A stretch of DNA of 64,000 nucleotides. Source: Rhipidocladum racemiflorum. Taxonomy: Eukaryota; Streptophyta; Magnoliopsida; Poales; Poaceae. How positions within the stretch are numbered: position 1 is the first letter of the stretch; each line of letters starts with the position of its first letter. The stretch lies in assembly GCA_036346355.1 (NCBI GenBank), contig CM070588.1, positions 496,001-560,000 on the forward strand. The letters are read 5' to 3'. The notes beneath the pieces were generated by a model, which was not told the origin of the DNA, did not search any database, and saw nothing but the letters and a program-made list of their open reading frames with translations. Below are positions 1-10,364 of this stretch, piece after piece. Made by a program: the position numbers and the translations under genes.

Positions 1-588
1 TGTACCTGAGCGTGATTCCCGGGTGATGTCCTGCCACCCTTCGGCCTTGAAGAAGGGGTGCACCCTCCGCTTTGAGGCGACACCGGTTCCTGGCGTAGTC
101 CGGGCAACATCCGGCCGGACAGCCGAGCAAGTGAGCTCATTGATCGGCATGAGCACCTTCTCCTCCTCGGGCTGTCAGAGTCGAGGTCTCGGCAGCCACG
201 ACCCTTGGCGCCGGAGTAGGAAGCGAGCCGCCCTCGGCCTTCCTCGAGATAGAACCAGAGTCGGCCCACCCGACCACGGAGTCCTTGAGCGTGAAGCTCG
301 GGTACTCGTGCTGGCGGAGTAGGTCGGAGGCGGAAATAAAGGCAGCCGCCCGAGAGTGCCGGTCTTAGGCAGCGAGAGGGTGTAGAAGTGAAGAAAGAGA
401 CTAGGAGTAGGCTCGACGCCCACGGACCCTTCACAGAGATGGGCGAAGATGGCCATGATGAGGATGGAATTTGGGTGGAGGTGGATGATCTCGCACTCGC
501 AGAAGGCGAGTACGGCCTCGACAAACTCACTTTCGGGCGTTCGAAGCCCGTTCATGGCATAGAGCTCGGTGGAGACGATCTCCCCTTC
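1..588 (-). pseudogene. Antisense accessory ORF of a Tat-type Gypsy element, C-terminal part
   Basis: Read on the minus strand from the Copia insertion site at 588, the frame gives a protein with the stretches LHPNSILIMAIFAHLCEG and VGVEPTPSLFLHFY. These match the conserved core of the plant 'putative gypsy type transposon' family (PF04195-like). The beginning of the same ORF is at 24,388-24,512, on the far side of the 24-kb Copia insertion. The frame changes near position 330: WFYLEE-type residues continue in another frame, so the copy is broken. The element's only LTR in the window (25,007-25,671) reads in the plus direction, so this ORF is antisense to the element, as known for Tat-lineage elements of grasses. 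The function of this family is unknown. Confidence 0.7.
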
Positions 589-1002
589 TGAAAAGATGAG
601 AAAGTTGCCTAGAGGGGGGGGGGTGAATAGGCAGATTAAAATTTAAACTAAATTTGTCGCAGCGGAAAGAGTATCGGAACTTCCGGTATTGGATCGGAAC
701 TTCCGATACAATCGGAACTTCCGATACCAGTTCGGAATGTCCGATCGACTTTTGACACGAACAATTAATAACTGAGAGTAATGAACTTGGGAAGCAATCT
801 AAGAACGTTAGAACAACGAAATAAGGAAACAAACTAAAACAAGGTAACGCAAAGACACGGATTTGTTCCCGAAGTTCGGATTCTTGAAGGAATCCTACGT
901 CTCCGTTGAGGAGGCTCCAAAGAGCCGGGTCTTTTCTAACCCTTTCCTCCCAAACCTCGGTCACACTTGAGGCTTGGTTCCACTATTGGTTCCTTTCCTT
1001 TC
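589..1002 (-). repeat. Copia 3' LTR, downstream part (split by Gypsy insertion)
   Basis: This is the terminal 414 bases of the Copia 3' LTR. It aligns with 22,812-23,226 apart from a few differences, including the length of a G-run. It contains several ATCGGAACTTCCGAT-like palindromes (about 690-750). It ends at the Gypsy target duplication CTTTC (998-1,002). Confidence 0.93.
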
Positions 1003-4000
1003 TGTGAGGAGCCGCCCAGATCGTCCTCGAGTTGTTGGATGAACAGTCACCCCCATCGGATTTGGATCCTAGCAACGAATCACCGAAGGTGATCTCAGTG
1101 CTAACACCCAAGCCCAATCGAGACAACTCCAAAAACATCCTAACAATTCGACAACCATCCCGGTATTCCCCCAGTATGCGACCCGAAACACGCCCAGGAT
1201 CCCCACATACCGGTTTCCAATGCCGTTATCAATTCAATTTGCACAAAGGGGGCAACGAACCCGAAACCTTCCAAACCACACGCAAGCGGAAACACACGGC
1301 ACAAAGACGAACCCGACAAACCACCAACCAAACGGAAAACAACCCACAAAGCCCTACGACTAGCCAAAACCCCCAAAAAAAAAGCAACCAAGCCAAGAAA
1401 AACGAGACAATTTCGGCATGACCTTCCTAGAATATACGGACATCCACTCAGCAGACAAGAAATACACAGCTGCAGAATATATATATATGGAAAGTAAAAA
1501 CGACAACCACAGCACCACAGTAGTATCAATAGTAAAAGAAAACGCATACGGAGCCCGACATACACACGACCATCCATTTTTCAAATCCAAAAGCCCATCG
1601 AATCGCATCTATCTATACAACAAAAGATCAACCACCATATTAAGCAAAATAAGACATCTCCGGAAGTGTTCTGCTCCTGAACACTCCCGGGCGCAAACAA
1701 CGACGTGCTAAGCCTCTACTCGGTGCCCCGCCCGGTCACCGAGAGGCAGTAAGGGCAGAACTCGCATCCGCCCAACTGATCCTCACCTGAAAACCACAAA
1801 GCAGAAGCATGAGTACAAAAGGTACTCGCAAGACTTACCCGGGGTCCATATATGACCGACTCCAAAGGAGATGCATTTGTCGGTAGCAAGGTAAACAGGC
1901 TTAGGTTAAAAGTGCGAAAATGCTTAACTTTGTTTCAATTTTTGTCATCTACTCAAGTTTTTCTCAATATAGCTAGCAGTTGTAACAGCACCTACTTCTA
2001 ACAGGATATGGTAATTAACAGAATGTAAAGCAAGTCATCTCATATCAAAATTTAGCTCAAGCCCAACGGCGAACCACAAGTTCAAGTTGTTTACTACGCA
2101 GAAGAAGTTCGGATCAAGCTTGCTCATATCCGAGAGCGCGGCAATTCGAATCGCTTATTTAACCCTGCAGGGAAGCATTGATCGCACGACACTTACCACA
2201 AGGGCCTAGTGTCAACCCCCTCCCAATCATACCCAATCGCTGAAGCGTCCTCCTGTGGCCCGAAAACCTAGCACCCCCTCGAGCAGCCCCAAGCCCGGCT
2301 TGGCGCTCGAGAGTCGGCCTAAGCCTCGCCCTCAACCACGTCCAACCCAGGAAGTTACGGTCCATCGATTCCGTATGAGAGAAAGAGTGGCTTACCGTAC
2401 CATAATCGGGCATGCGACCAACCGGGGTGTGCTCAATCTTATTCCACTTACGGATCGGTCCTTAACTGACACAGACGGGGCTACACATTTGAGTCTCCAT
2501 ACCCAAATGAACCAACTCCCCGCCCGGTCCACAATTCATTTCTTTCAAAACCTTTCCCAAATCCAAACCAACATAAAGTAGTAGGTGTGTAATAATAATA
2601 GCGCAAGTGACGGAACCCTCCGTCACTTGGCCCGAACTCCCAACCTCTAAGCAAGACTAAGCATGAACTCATAGTATTACCCCTAAGCTAGTTCCAGCGG
2701 AAGTATGCACAATTTCAACGGATGGATGTGCGGCAAGTGGGCTCTAGACCTATCCCTCAATTAAATTCCTAATGCATCACTTAACCAATCATGTAGCAGT
2801 TTATTCACAAAAATACATTTACATAAAGGTTGAATATGCTTAGGTGCTTGCCTTGTTCTTCTGCTTGTAGGTCGGCGATGGCGGCTCTCCGGTCGCACCC
2901 TCGGTCACCGCGGCGTCAAGTCCCGCGGGATCGCTTTCTACACGAGTACAATGCATAATGAGATGCATGCCATGCAAATGAAATGAACACAAAAGGAAAA
3001 ACCGACGAAACAACACGACCGACAGGTTAACGAATCCGGACAGATTAGCCTAACCGGACAGTCCGGGTTTTATATCCGGACTCTCGGACAAGCCGGATAC
3101 TCGGATGTTTCTGTCCGGACTCTCCGACGACTTTCCGGACACTCCGGACCATTCGCGGCCGGACACTCGGACCTGGAGCATCGGCCCAACGCGACTTGAG
3201 GAGGGGAGCCCTACCACTTTCTACGGCTTCACATCGACCTGATCCACGACTTTTCTACAACTTGCAAGCGGGAGAAACCCGAGCTAGCTCAAACCGCCTA
3301 AGCAGCGACATTCTACTAGCCCAACCAAGACTAGCTCCAAGCCACGCAATGGCTTTGCTACTACCCGATCTCTAACCTAGGCAACCTACATTCCCCAAAC
3401 CCAACCCCAAAACCAACCCAAGAACCACCACTTCCCAAAACCTAGAACTCCAAAGTTCTTCCCCAAACTCTCAAACCCAAACCTAAGTCCCAAACCCACC
3501 ATGGATGGCCTTAGGACCCAAGAAACCACGAATCAACCCCTTATAGAAAGACCTACCTCCAAAGGAAGATGGAGGAGAACAACGCCGGTAGAGGAAGGAG
3601 AACACCGGCTTGAGATCGAGCTAGGGGGGCCAGGGAGGAGCCACGGTGGAGTCAACGGCCGGTGGGAGCTCACCGGAGTGAAGCTAGGGTGGAGGAGTAG
3701 CACCAAGGAGTGGGGAAACAACATGGAGGAGAAAGAATGGAGGGGAGCCACGAAATGGGACTTTTATACTAAACCCCCGCAAATACCGGACTCTCCGGAC
3801 GCTAACCCGGAGACTCCGGGTTGGGGTCTTCGGTAACACTAACTCGGACACTCCGGACGTTTGGTCCGGACACTCCGGGTTGGGGTGTTCGGTCAGCCCA
3901 ATCCGGATACTCCGGACATTTATCCGGACATTCCGGGTTGGATCCGGACACTCCGGATGCTGATCCGGATACTCCGGATGTCCCAGAACTTTTGGAACTT

Positions 4001-4012
4001 GGGGCCTTGACA
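1003..4012 (-). repeat. Tekay-type Gypsy 3' LTR
   Basis: About 3.01 kb, a near copy of 10,365-13,363. On the minus strand the U3 region is at 3,770-4,012 and holds repeated TCCGGA-spacer-TCCGGA palindromes. It is followed by a TATA box at 3,761-3,768 (TATAAAAG on the minus strand). A second palindrome cluster lies at about 3,025-3,180. Confidence 0.93.
3761..3768 (-). promoter_or_regulatory. TATA box of Gypsy 3' LTR
   Basis: TATAAAAG reads on the minus strand about 245 bases inside the LTR, immediately after the U3 palindrome array. The same motif is at 13,112-13,119 in the 5' LTR. Confidence 0.6.
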
Positions 4013-4029
4013 AATCCTCCCCCCTTAAG
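4013..4029 (-). other. Polypurine tract of the Gypsy element
   Basis: On the minus strand the bases just before the 3' LTR read AAGGGGGGAGGATT followed by TGTCAA. This is the plus-strand priming site used in reverse transcription and fixes the LTR boundary at 4,012/4,013. Confidence 0.85.
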
Positions 4030-4119
4030 GGAATCTCGCCCCGAGATTCAGAACAAACGCATACACGGGTTAGGACCCTAACGGACATGCTCTAAACCTT
4101 GGGAATTGTACGCTCGCAC

Positions 4120-4365
4120 TTACATGGCATCGAAGAAATCAGGGTACTCGGTCTTTAGACGATCTTCGGGCTCCCAAGTAGCCTCATCCTCAGTATGATT
4201 ACTCCACTGAATTTTATAGAACTTGAGAGTTCTCCGTCGAGTCTTCGCGTTCGCTTCTTCCAAAACCCGAATTTGGATGCTCTGGATAGGACAGATCCGG
4301 TTCAGCCGAACCTCGAAGTTCATCCACCGCAATCTGCTCGAAGAAGTACGAACACACTTCTTCAC
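4120..4365 (-). pseudogene. Chromodomain at the integrase C-terminus (chromovirus)
   Basis: The last codons of pol. Residues about 33-78 of the frame read IRVLEEANAKTRRRTLKFYK, then IQWSNHTEDEATWEPEDRL, ending in YPDFFDAM and a stop. This is the chromodomain signature (aromatic residue before KIQW, then EATWEPE). In chromoviruses this module directs integration to particular chromatin. The link to the upstream integrase is frameshifted. Confidence 0.85.
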
Positions 4366-4399
4366 CGGGAGGCGTGAAACACGTCGTGAACCATTCCGG

Positions 4400-5760
4400 C
4401 GAAGGAGGAAGCTCTAGCTGATATGCTACTTGGCCGCGCTTTCCAGGATCTTGAACGGCCCCTACGTGGCGAGGTGCGGCTTTCCTTTAACTCCGAATCG
4501 GCGAGTGCCACGGAGAGGAGAAACCTTCAGGTAGACGAAGTCGCCAGTGTCGAAGGAGAGGGTCTCCTACGGCGATCGGCGTAACTCTTCTCGCGACCGC
4601 GCTATCCTCGATTTTCCTGGATAGTCCCGACCACTTTCCGCCTCCATAACCAACTCAGGCCCAATCAATGAGCGTTCCCCACTCTCGACCCGATTCGGCG
4701 TCGCTCGACAAGCTGCGACCATAAAGCGCCTCGAGCAGAGACATCCGAATCTTTGGTTTGGTAGCTGTTGTTGTCGCAAACTTCAGCGTCTGGGAGACAT
4801 TCTCCCCATTTCTTCCCATAGGATAGGGCCGAGGCCCTCAACATGTCCTCGAGGATCTGATTGACCCTCTCGGCCCGACCGTCGATGCGAGGGTGGTATC
4901 TTTGAATCGCTGAGCAACCGTGCCCAAAGCTTCATGCAGGCTTCTCCAGAACTGAGAGACAAACTGAGAGCCTCGATCTGACACTATCCGCTTCGGTACT
5001 CCATGGAGACACACGATTCGAGGGATATATAGCTCTGCATATCTCTTGGTCGAAAAAGTAGTCCGGACGACGAGAAAGTGCGCGGACTTCGTCGATCGGT
5101 CGATCGGCGATCACCCAGTTGAGTCATGGCCTGAGGAAGTGGTCGGCAGGCCGGTAATGAAATCCATGGTAACATCCTCCCACTTCCAAACTGGAATAGG
5201 AAGAGGCTGAAGAGTACCGGCTGGCTTGAGGTGTTCGGCCTTTACCCGCTTGCAGACGTCGCACTCAGACACATAGCGAGCGACTTCGCGCTTCATGCGA
5301 GCCCACCAAAACTGCCGTCTCAGGTCCTGATACATCTTGTTGCTGCCCGGGTGAATGGTAAGCAAGGAGTTATGTGCCTCATCGAGAATCCTTCGCTTCA
5401 ACTCCTGGTCATCAGGGACAACTATGCGGTCGCCGAACCACAAGGTTCCCTGATCATCCAGGCGAAACTTCAATGCTTGCCCCAAATCTAATTTATCCCG
5501 GATCTGGGCAACTTCTTCATCCTCCGTCTGTGCCTCTCGAATCTGATCGAGCAATGTAGACCTCAACTCGATATTAGCTATGAATCCCTGCTCACCCATC
5601 TCCAGGCCGAGTCTCTGGAATTCGGCACAGAGGGAGACACTCGGGGACTGGAGAATAAAGCAGTTGCATTGAGCTTTACGACTCAACGCGTCAGCTACCA
5701 CATTCGCTTTTCCCGGATGGTAATGCACCTCCAGACTATAGTCTTTGATCAGCTCAAGCC
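4400..5760 (-). pseudogene. Gypsy integrase, frameshifted
   Basis: The frame at 5,111-6,010 carries the HHCC zinc-binding region (AHNSLLTIHPGSNKMYQDL, then CDVCKRV) and the first catalytic aspartate in the context TMDFITGLP. Downstream (5,110 to about 4,400) the catalytic core continues in several other frames, for example SCVSMEYRSG and the MSLLEALYGR-like stretch, so the copy is dead. It joins the strand-transfer enzyme to the chromodomain at 4,120-4,365. Confidence 0.85.
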
Positions 5761-5769
5761 ATCTCCGCT

Positions 5770-6010
5770 GCCTCATATTCAGATCTGCCTGAGTGAAGAT
5801 GTACTTGAGACTTTTATGATCGGTATAAATATTGCACTTATTCCCTAGGAGATAGTGGCGCCAGATCTTCAAGGCATGCACCACTGCTGCAAGCTCCAAA
5901 TCATGGGTGGGGTAGTGCTCCTCGTGATGCTTCAACTGCCGAGATGCGTAGGCAACGACTCGGCCTTCTTGCATAAGCACACAATGAGCCCAATGCCTGA
6001 CGCATCGCAA
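5770..6010 (-). pseudogene. Gypsy RNase H domain
   Basis: Residues near the start of the 5,111-6,010 frame give VAYASRQLKHHEEHYPTHDLE and YTDHKSLKYIF, ending in PGKANVVADALSRK. These are hallmark motifs of Ty3/Gypsy RNase H. It follows RT and precedes integrase on the minus strand, the diagnostic Gypsy order. Confidence 0.88.
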
Positions 6011-6092
6011 TACACCTCAAAAGAATTTGTGGATATCCGGTTGAGTGAGGCAGAGCGTAGTCAGGCGTTGCTTGATGTCACGGAAGGCGCTC

Positions 6093-7125
6093 TCACGATC
6101 CGTGACCATCTGAATTCAACCCCTTCTTGAGCGGCTCGGTCGCCGGCCGCAATCTTTGAGAAGTCCTGGATGAAAGCGGCGATAATACCCGACCAGTCCA
6201 AGAAAAGCTGCGGATGTCCGTGTGATCTTGGGCTGCCCCCATTTGAGTACATCCCTGTACCTTGCTCAAGTCAAGCGCCACGCCTCGCTCGGAAAGGGCG
6301 TGTCCCAAGAATGACACTTCTCGGCCGAACTTCGCGCTTGCTGAACCATCTGAGCGATGCTCCCTGAGTCGCCGAGAACAATGCGAAGGTGTCGGCGTGC
6401 TCTTCTTCCTTTGGTGAATATATCGAGCAATATCATCGATGAAGATGACGACAAAAGAATCCAGCTCTTCCATAAATATGGAGTTCATCAGTACATAAAA
6501 ATGCACGGCGGCGTTCGTGAGGCGAGCGACATCACGGTATACTCGTAGAGCCCGTATCTAGTGGAAAGCGATCTTGGGATGTCCTCGGCGCGGATCTTAA
6601 TCTGATGGTAGCCGAGCCTCAGATCAATCTTGGAAAATACTCGTGCACCAGTCAGCTGATCAAACAGGAGGTCGATCCGGGGCAATGGGTACTTGTTCTT
6701 GACGGTGACCGCATTCAGGGGACGGTAACCATCCTTCTTGGTCACAAACAGAGCCGAGCAACCCCAAGGTGAGGAGCTCGGACGAATGAACCCTTTGTCC
6801 ATCAGCCCCTTCAACTGAGTCTTCAGCTCGGCTAGCTCATTGGGTGGCATTGATGCGGCCGCTTGGAAACCGGGCTTGATCCTGGCTGAAGCTCGACGAC
6901 AAACTCAATATCTCGATCAGGTGGCATCCCCGGTAGTTCCGCTGGGAACACATCGGGAAACTCGGACACCATGGGAATCAAGTCCAGCTCTTCAACTTCT
7001 GTCCCATTTAGTGAACACAAGGTGGCCTTGTTCTCGTTAAGGAGTAGAGTGAGTCGGCCGCCCTTCGGATTTCGAAGTGACAGAGTGCGACTCTGACAAT
7101 CCAAAATAGCCTGTCGTGTCACCAA
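6093..7125 (-). pseudogene. Gypsy reverse transcriptase, in two or more frames
   Basis: 6,488-6,850 gives KGFIRPSSSPWG, FVTKKDG, PLPRIDLLFDQL and FSKIDLRLGYHQIKI, the first RT blocks. The active-site block FVVIFIDDI appears in the next frame (6,093-6,506). Upstream, 6,832-7,125 carries the protease-RT linker with FPDVFPAELPGMPPDRDIEF. The frame changes show the copy is inactive. Confidence 0.88.
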
Positions 7126-7209
7126 CTCATCCCGAGGATGACATCTATTCCCGAAGATATAGAAGCGACAAACTAACGATGAAGCGGAACCCCGAATGCG
7201 AACTCACGC

Positions 7210-7410
7210 TCAATCATCTGCTGGCCGTGATCTTCGACCCGGTGCCTCGATCGTAAAAGAGGTGACACTGCTCGCGACCCTCATCTGACTCTGCTCCGTA
7301 AACCCCGTGCGAATAAAAGAATGAAAGGCCCCCGAATCAAATAACACTCTAGCCTCATGCCCCTCAACAAGGAACGTACCAGCTAGCACGGCGGAGCCCT
7401 CAGGAACCAC
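7210..7410 (-). pseudogene. Gypsy aspartic protease fragment
   Basis: The frame contains ARVLFDSGAFHSFI, the retropepsin DSGA active-site motif with the usual hydrophobic context. It lies between the gag remains and RT on the minus strand. Confidence 0.8.
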
Positions 7411-8550
7411 CTCGGCGTCGACGAAGGTGACGCCTCGGCCGGCGTGAGCAGCGGCGGTGGTGCCGTCGCGCCCTGGCCGTGGAAGCGCGATCGCTGCTGC
7501 CCGACGTGGGAATGGGCGATCCAGGCGAAAGTGGCCCGCGGCGTCGCATAGTGCCGCCAGGCCACGGACCGGGACCCGCTGCTACATTTCTGCCGGTGGC
7601 GATAGCGGTGGTAAATGGCCGAATGCGACAGCCAAGCGGCTGAGCTGTCGCGACCGGCCCGAGGCAGCGATGGAAGCAGACGGCCTCGGCGGTGATCTGA
7701 GACCGCCTGAGTCCGCTGCCATTTGCCGCTTGGCCCAGTCTGGCGTCGCGCTTCCTCTTCTTCTCCTCTGATGAGCCCGCATCTTGAGCTCAACAGGTGA
7801 TCGCGCGACTCACCAGGTCATTGTAGTCGGCGAAGTCGTGAGCCAGACGACTTATCCTGCATCTTCGGCTGTCAGCCCACTCACAAACCGACCAGCTTCT
7901 TACGGTCGGTGTCGACCTCCTCCGGGCGTCTTTGCCAGGTAGTTGAACTCCTGCGAGTAGTCAACCACCGACTTCATCGAACTGCTCGGAGAGCGGCTGA
8001 AATCAGCCGCTTCTTCATGTCCATGAGGCCCTTCGGGATGTGGTACGCCGAAACGCCTCCGGAACTCAGCCAAATAAAGCCGGTGCCCGGCAGTCGCATC
8101 ACCCGCAAATTAGCCCACCAAGCACCGGGTCCTCGAGCTGCTACCGCGAGTGGGCCTTCGAGCTCCCCCGCGATCGATAAGAGCAAACTTACGCTCTATC
8201 GTGCGCGATAATCGTCGGCCTCCAGCGGATCGGTGGCCGTGAGAAGACCGGTGGGCTGCGTGTGCAGGAAGTCGAGATAGCCAGGTGGGCCGACCTCGCC
8301 CATCACCGCGGCCACCGTCTTTGGACCCGATCCTGGACTAGCATCTCGAGGATCCGATTTGTCGCCTCCTGATGCTTGCTCGGTCATTGCAGAATGTCCA
8401 ACACGTTGGGGAGGCGGCGGATCGGCACCCTCTGGCCGCCGCTCGGCACCTCCATCACCCCGGAGGTGGAAGCCCGCGGTCCGCGTGCATCGTTAACCAA
8501 AGCCGACGACAAGAGTTAGACTCCAAATGGAAACGACACACCACACTAGC
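7411..8550 (-). pseudogene. Gypsy gag remnants
   Basis: Minus-strand pieces in different frames resemble a chromovirus gag core: YLDFLHTQPTG followed by DPLEADDY at 8,196-8,387, then LEGP and GAWWANLR at 7,974-8,186. A degenerate region at 7,580-7,700 is where a zinc knuckle would be expected. No intact CCHC knuckle was seen. The 5' part is separated from the leader by the solo LTR insertion at 8,556. Confidence 0.6.
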
Positions 8551-9568
8551 CTGACTGAAGGATCATTGTTTTTTGATCCATGTGTTTTTGATGATGAGTA
8601 TTTGAATATTCGAAGAGATTTGAAAAGATTTGAGTTGATTTGATTTTGGCTCAGTATTTGAAAAAGATTTGAAACCAATTTAAACCGATTTATTTTTTGG
8701 TTTCTTTATTTGAAAAAGATCTGAAACCAGTTGGTTGTATGGATTAATGTGAGTCAAGTCGCGGACTTGGGCTCGGAAATTGTTTTTGTGTTTTTGTTCA
8801 CGTCAGAGTGTTGCTTGAGGTCGAACATGGTCGATGTGACGGACCAAGACTAGGTTCGAGGGAGGAACCGAGGTCGTGAGGTCAAAGGGTGTCATGCGAG
8901 ATGTTTCGGACTAGAAGCGGTGCACGTGAGGTCGAGATCGTTGCAGCGCCAGCCGAGGAGCTTCGCGAGGCCGACGCGGCAAGTCGACGGCCGGTACCGA
9001 CGCGGTAGGTACGGCGCCGCTGGCAAGCTTTGAGCGGCTGGGCCGAGCTGGCGGCAACTAAGCGGTCGAGCGTAGAGCAGTCGCCATGAGCAGCCAGGCG
9101 AGAGCACCTTGCAGTGGCGTCGAGAGTCGGCGGAGGCCAGGAGGCGTGTGGGTGGATCGGCGGCCCGGCGGCCAGCGGGCTGCAACGGCGTCCGGTTCTG
9201 GCGTACAAGCTGTGGCGGCGGCAAGTGGAGTCATATGCATGTGTGTGTGGTGCATACATGTGTGCGTGAGTGGTGCATGTGTGTGTGTGCATGCTAGTGT
9301 GCGTGAAGTGCATGGCGTGAAGTGGTGTGTCGTCGGCGGGAATGCATGCATGTGTGCGTCGGCGAGAGAGAGTGAGTGGCGTGTGATGCATTCTTTGTGT
9401 TGGCGTCGGTGCAAAGCATGCATGCAGGCTGCAGAGCGCAGCAGGCTGCCGTGACCGAGTGGAGTTCGGCAGGAGCCAGGCGCAGGTGGGATCGGTGGCC
9501 GTGTCCGAGAAGGAGACCGTGGGAGACCACATGGTTTCTGATTTGGACACCGTGGAGGATGGCTGCAG

Positions 9569-9576
9569 TATATATA
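9569..9576 (+). promoter_or_regulatory. Putative TATA box of the solo LTR
   Basis: TATATATA lies about 1 kb into the LTR and about 70 bases upstream of the 36-bp tandem repeats, so these repeats would lie in the transcribed R/U5 part. Confidence 0.5.
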
Positions 9577-9642
9577 CTAAGCCAATGAAGCTAAAGAAAA
9601 TCAATCCAAGGCAAAGCGCAAGAAGCAAGAGGTGCCTACAAG

Positions 9643-9802
9643 AGATTAGAGATTTTTCGGTGTTTTTCTAATCTTGTGAGATTAGAGATTTTTCGGTGTT
9701 TTTCTAATCTTGTGAGATTAGAGATTTTCGGTGTTTTTCTAATCTTGTGAGATTAGAGATTTTCGGTGGTTTTCTAATCTTGTGAGATTAGAGATTTTGG
9801 TG
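9643..9802 (+). repeat. Tandem repeat of about 36 bp, four copies plus a partial
   Basis: The unit is GATTAGAGATTTTTCGGTG followed by TTTTTCTAATCTTGTGA, repeated with minor changes. Each unit contains AGATTAG and, about 17 bases later, CTAATCT, so each can fold into a short hairpin. Confidence 0.9.
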
Positions 9803-10086
9803 TCCTCCCGGAAGGAGTGGCTTTGGAATAAAGAAAAGGTTATGCAATTTTTTTACATACTCTTTTGCTATGATTCTTGATTAGAAGGATTGTTCGATTT
9901 TTTATAGAACTAGTTTTGATTTTTTTTTCGATTTGTCTCGCTAATTAATCTAGGGTTTTGATTTCTACGATATTAGATATTCTTCCGCTCTTTAGGGGTT
10001 CTTTAATTTTCCGAAAGAAATAGTTGAATTTTATTCGGCATCTATTCACCCCCCCCCTCTAGTTGCCTACTCGGTCCTACACTGAC

Positions 10087-10348
10087 AACCTCAACTGACT
10101 CCCACTCCGACTGCAGCACCCCGCACTGGGGTCCCACAAGTCCGACATACCCAAAACACACTTTGATGCAAGACAGCATGACACATGCATGACATGAGAT
10201 GGGATGAAATGCACGATTCCAACGTAACCCTCACACTCACCACTATAACCTAGGGCGGGGATAGTGTTATCTTCTACCTAATGCAGTATGACAGTCCTAA
10301 TCAATCACCTAAGTGGTCGTCAAGTTTAAGTTCGTCTTTATGCACCTT
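10087..10348 (-). other. Leader (5' untranslated) region of the Gypsy element
   Basis: Sequence between the PBS and the solo LTR. It holds no open frame; it is the 5' leader of the genomic RNA on the minus strand. Confidence 0.6.
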
Positions 10349-10360
10349 GCTCTGATACCA
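10349..10360 (-). other. Primer binding site of the Gypsy element (initiator tRNA-Met type)
   Basis: TGGTATCAGAGC on the minus strand, four bases after the 5' LTR end. It is complementary to the 3' end of plant initiator methionine tRNA. It fixes the orientation of the element. Confidence 0.9.
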
Positions 10361-10364
10361 GCCT

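Larger units (their letters stand above)
8556..10081 (+). mobile_element. Solo LTR of a Copia (SIRE-like) element inside the Gypsy element
   Basis: The 1,526-bp segment begins TGAAGGATC, ends CGGTCCTACA, and is flanked by the duplication CTGAC (8,551-8,555 and 10,082-10,086). Its end CACCCCCCCCTCTAGTTGCC resembles the 3' end of the SIRE-type LTR in this window, which suggests plus orientation. A TATATATA box is at 9,569-9,576. No coding interior is present, so it is a solo LTR left by recombination between two LTRs. Confidence 0.9.

Noticed and set aside
8882..9628. 248-codon minus-strand frame in the solo LTR
   Set aside because: It has Ser/Thr/His/Ala-biased composition from GT-rich repeats and no domain, and it lies in an LTR with its own ends and target duplication.
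10349..10360. tRNA-like sequence
   Set aside because: It is only the 12-base primer binding site complementary to tRNA-Met; there is no cloverleaf.
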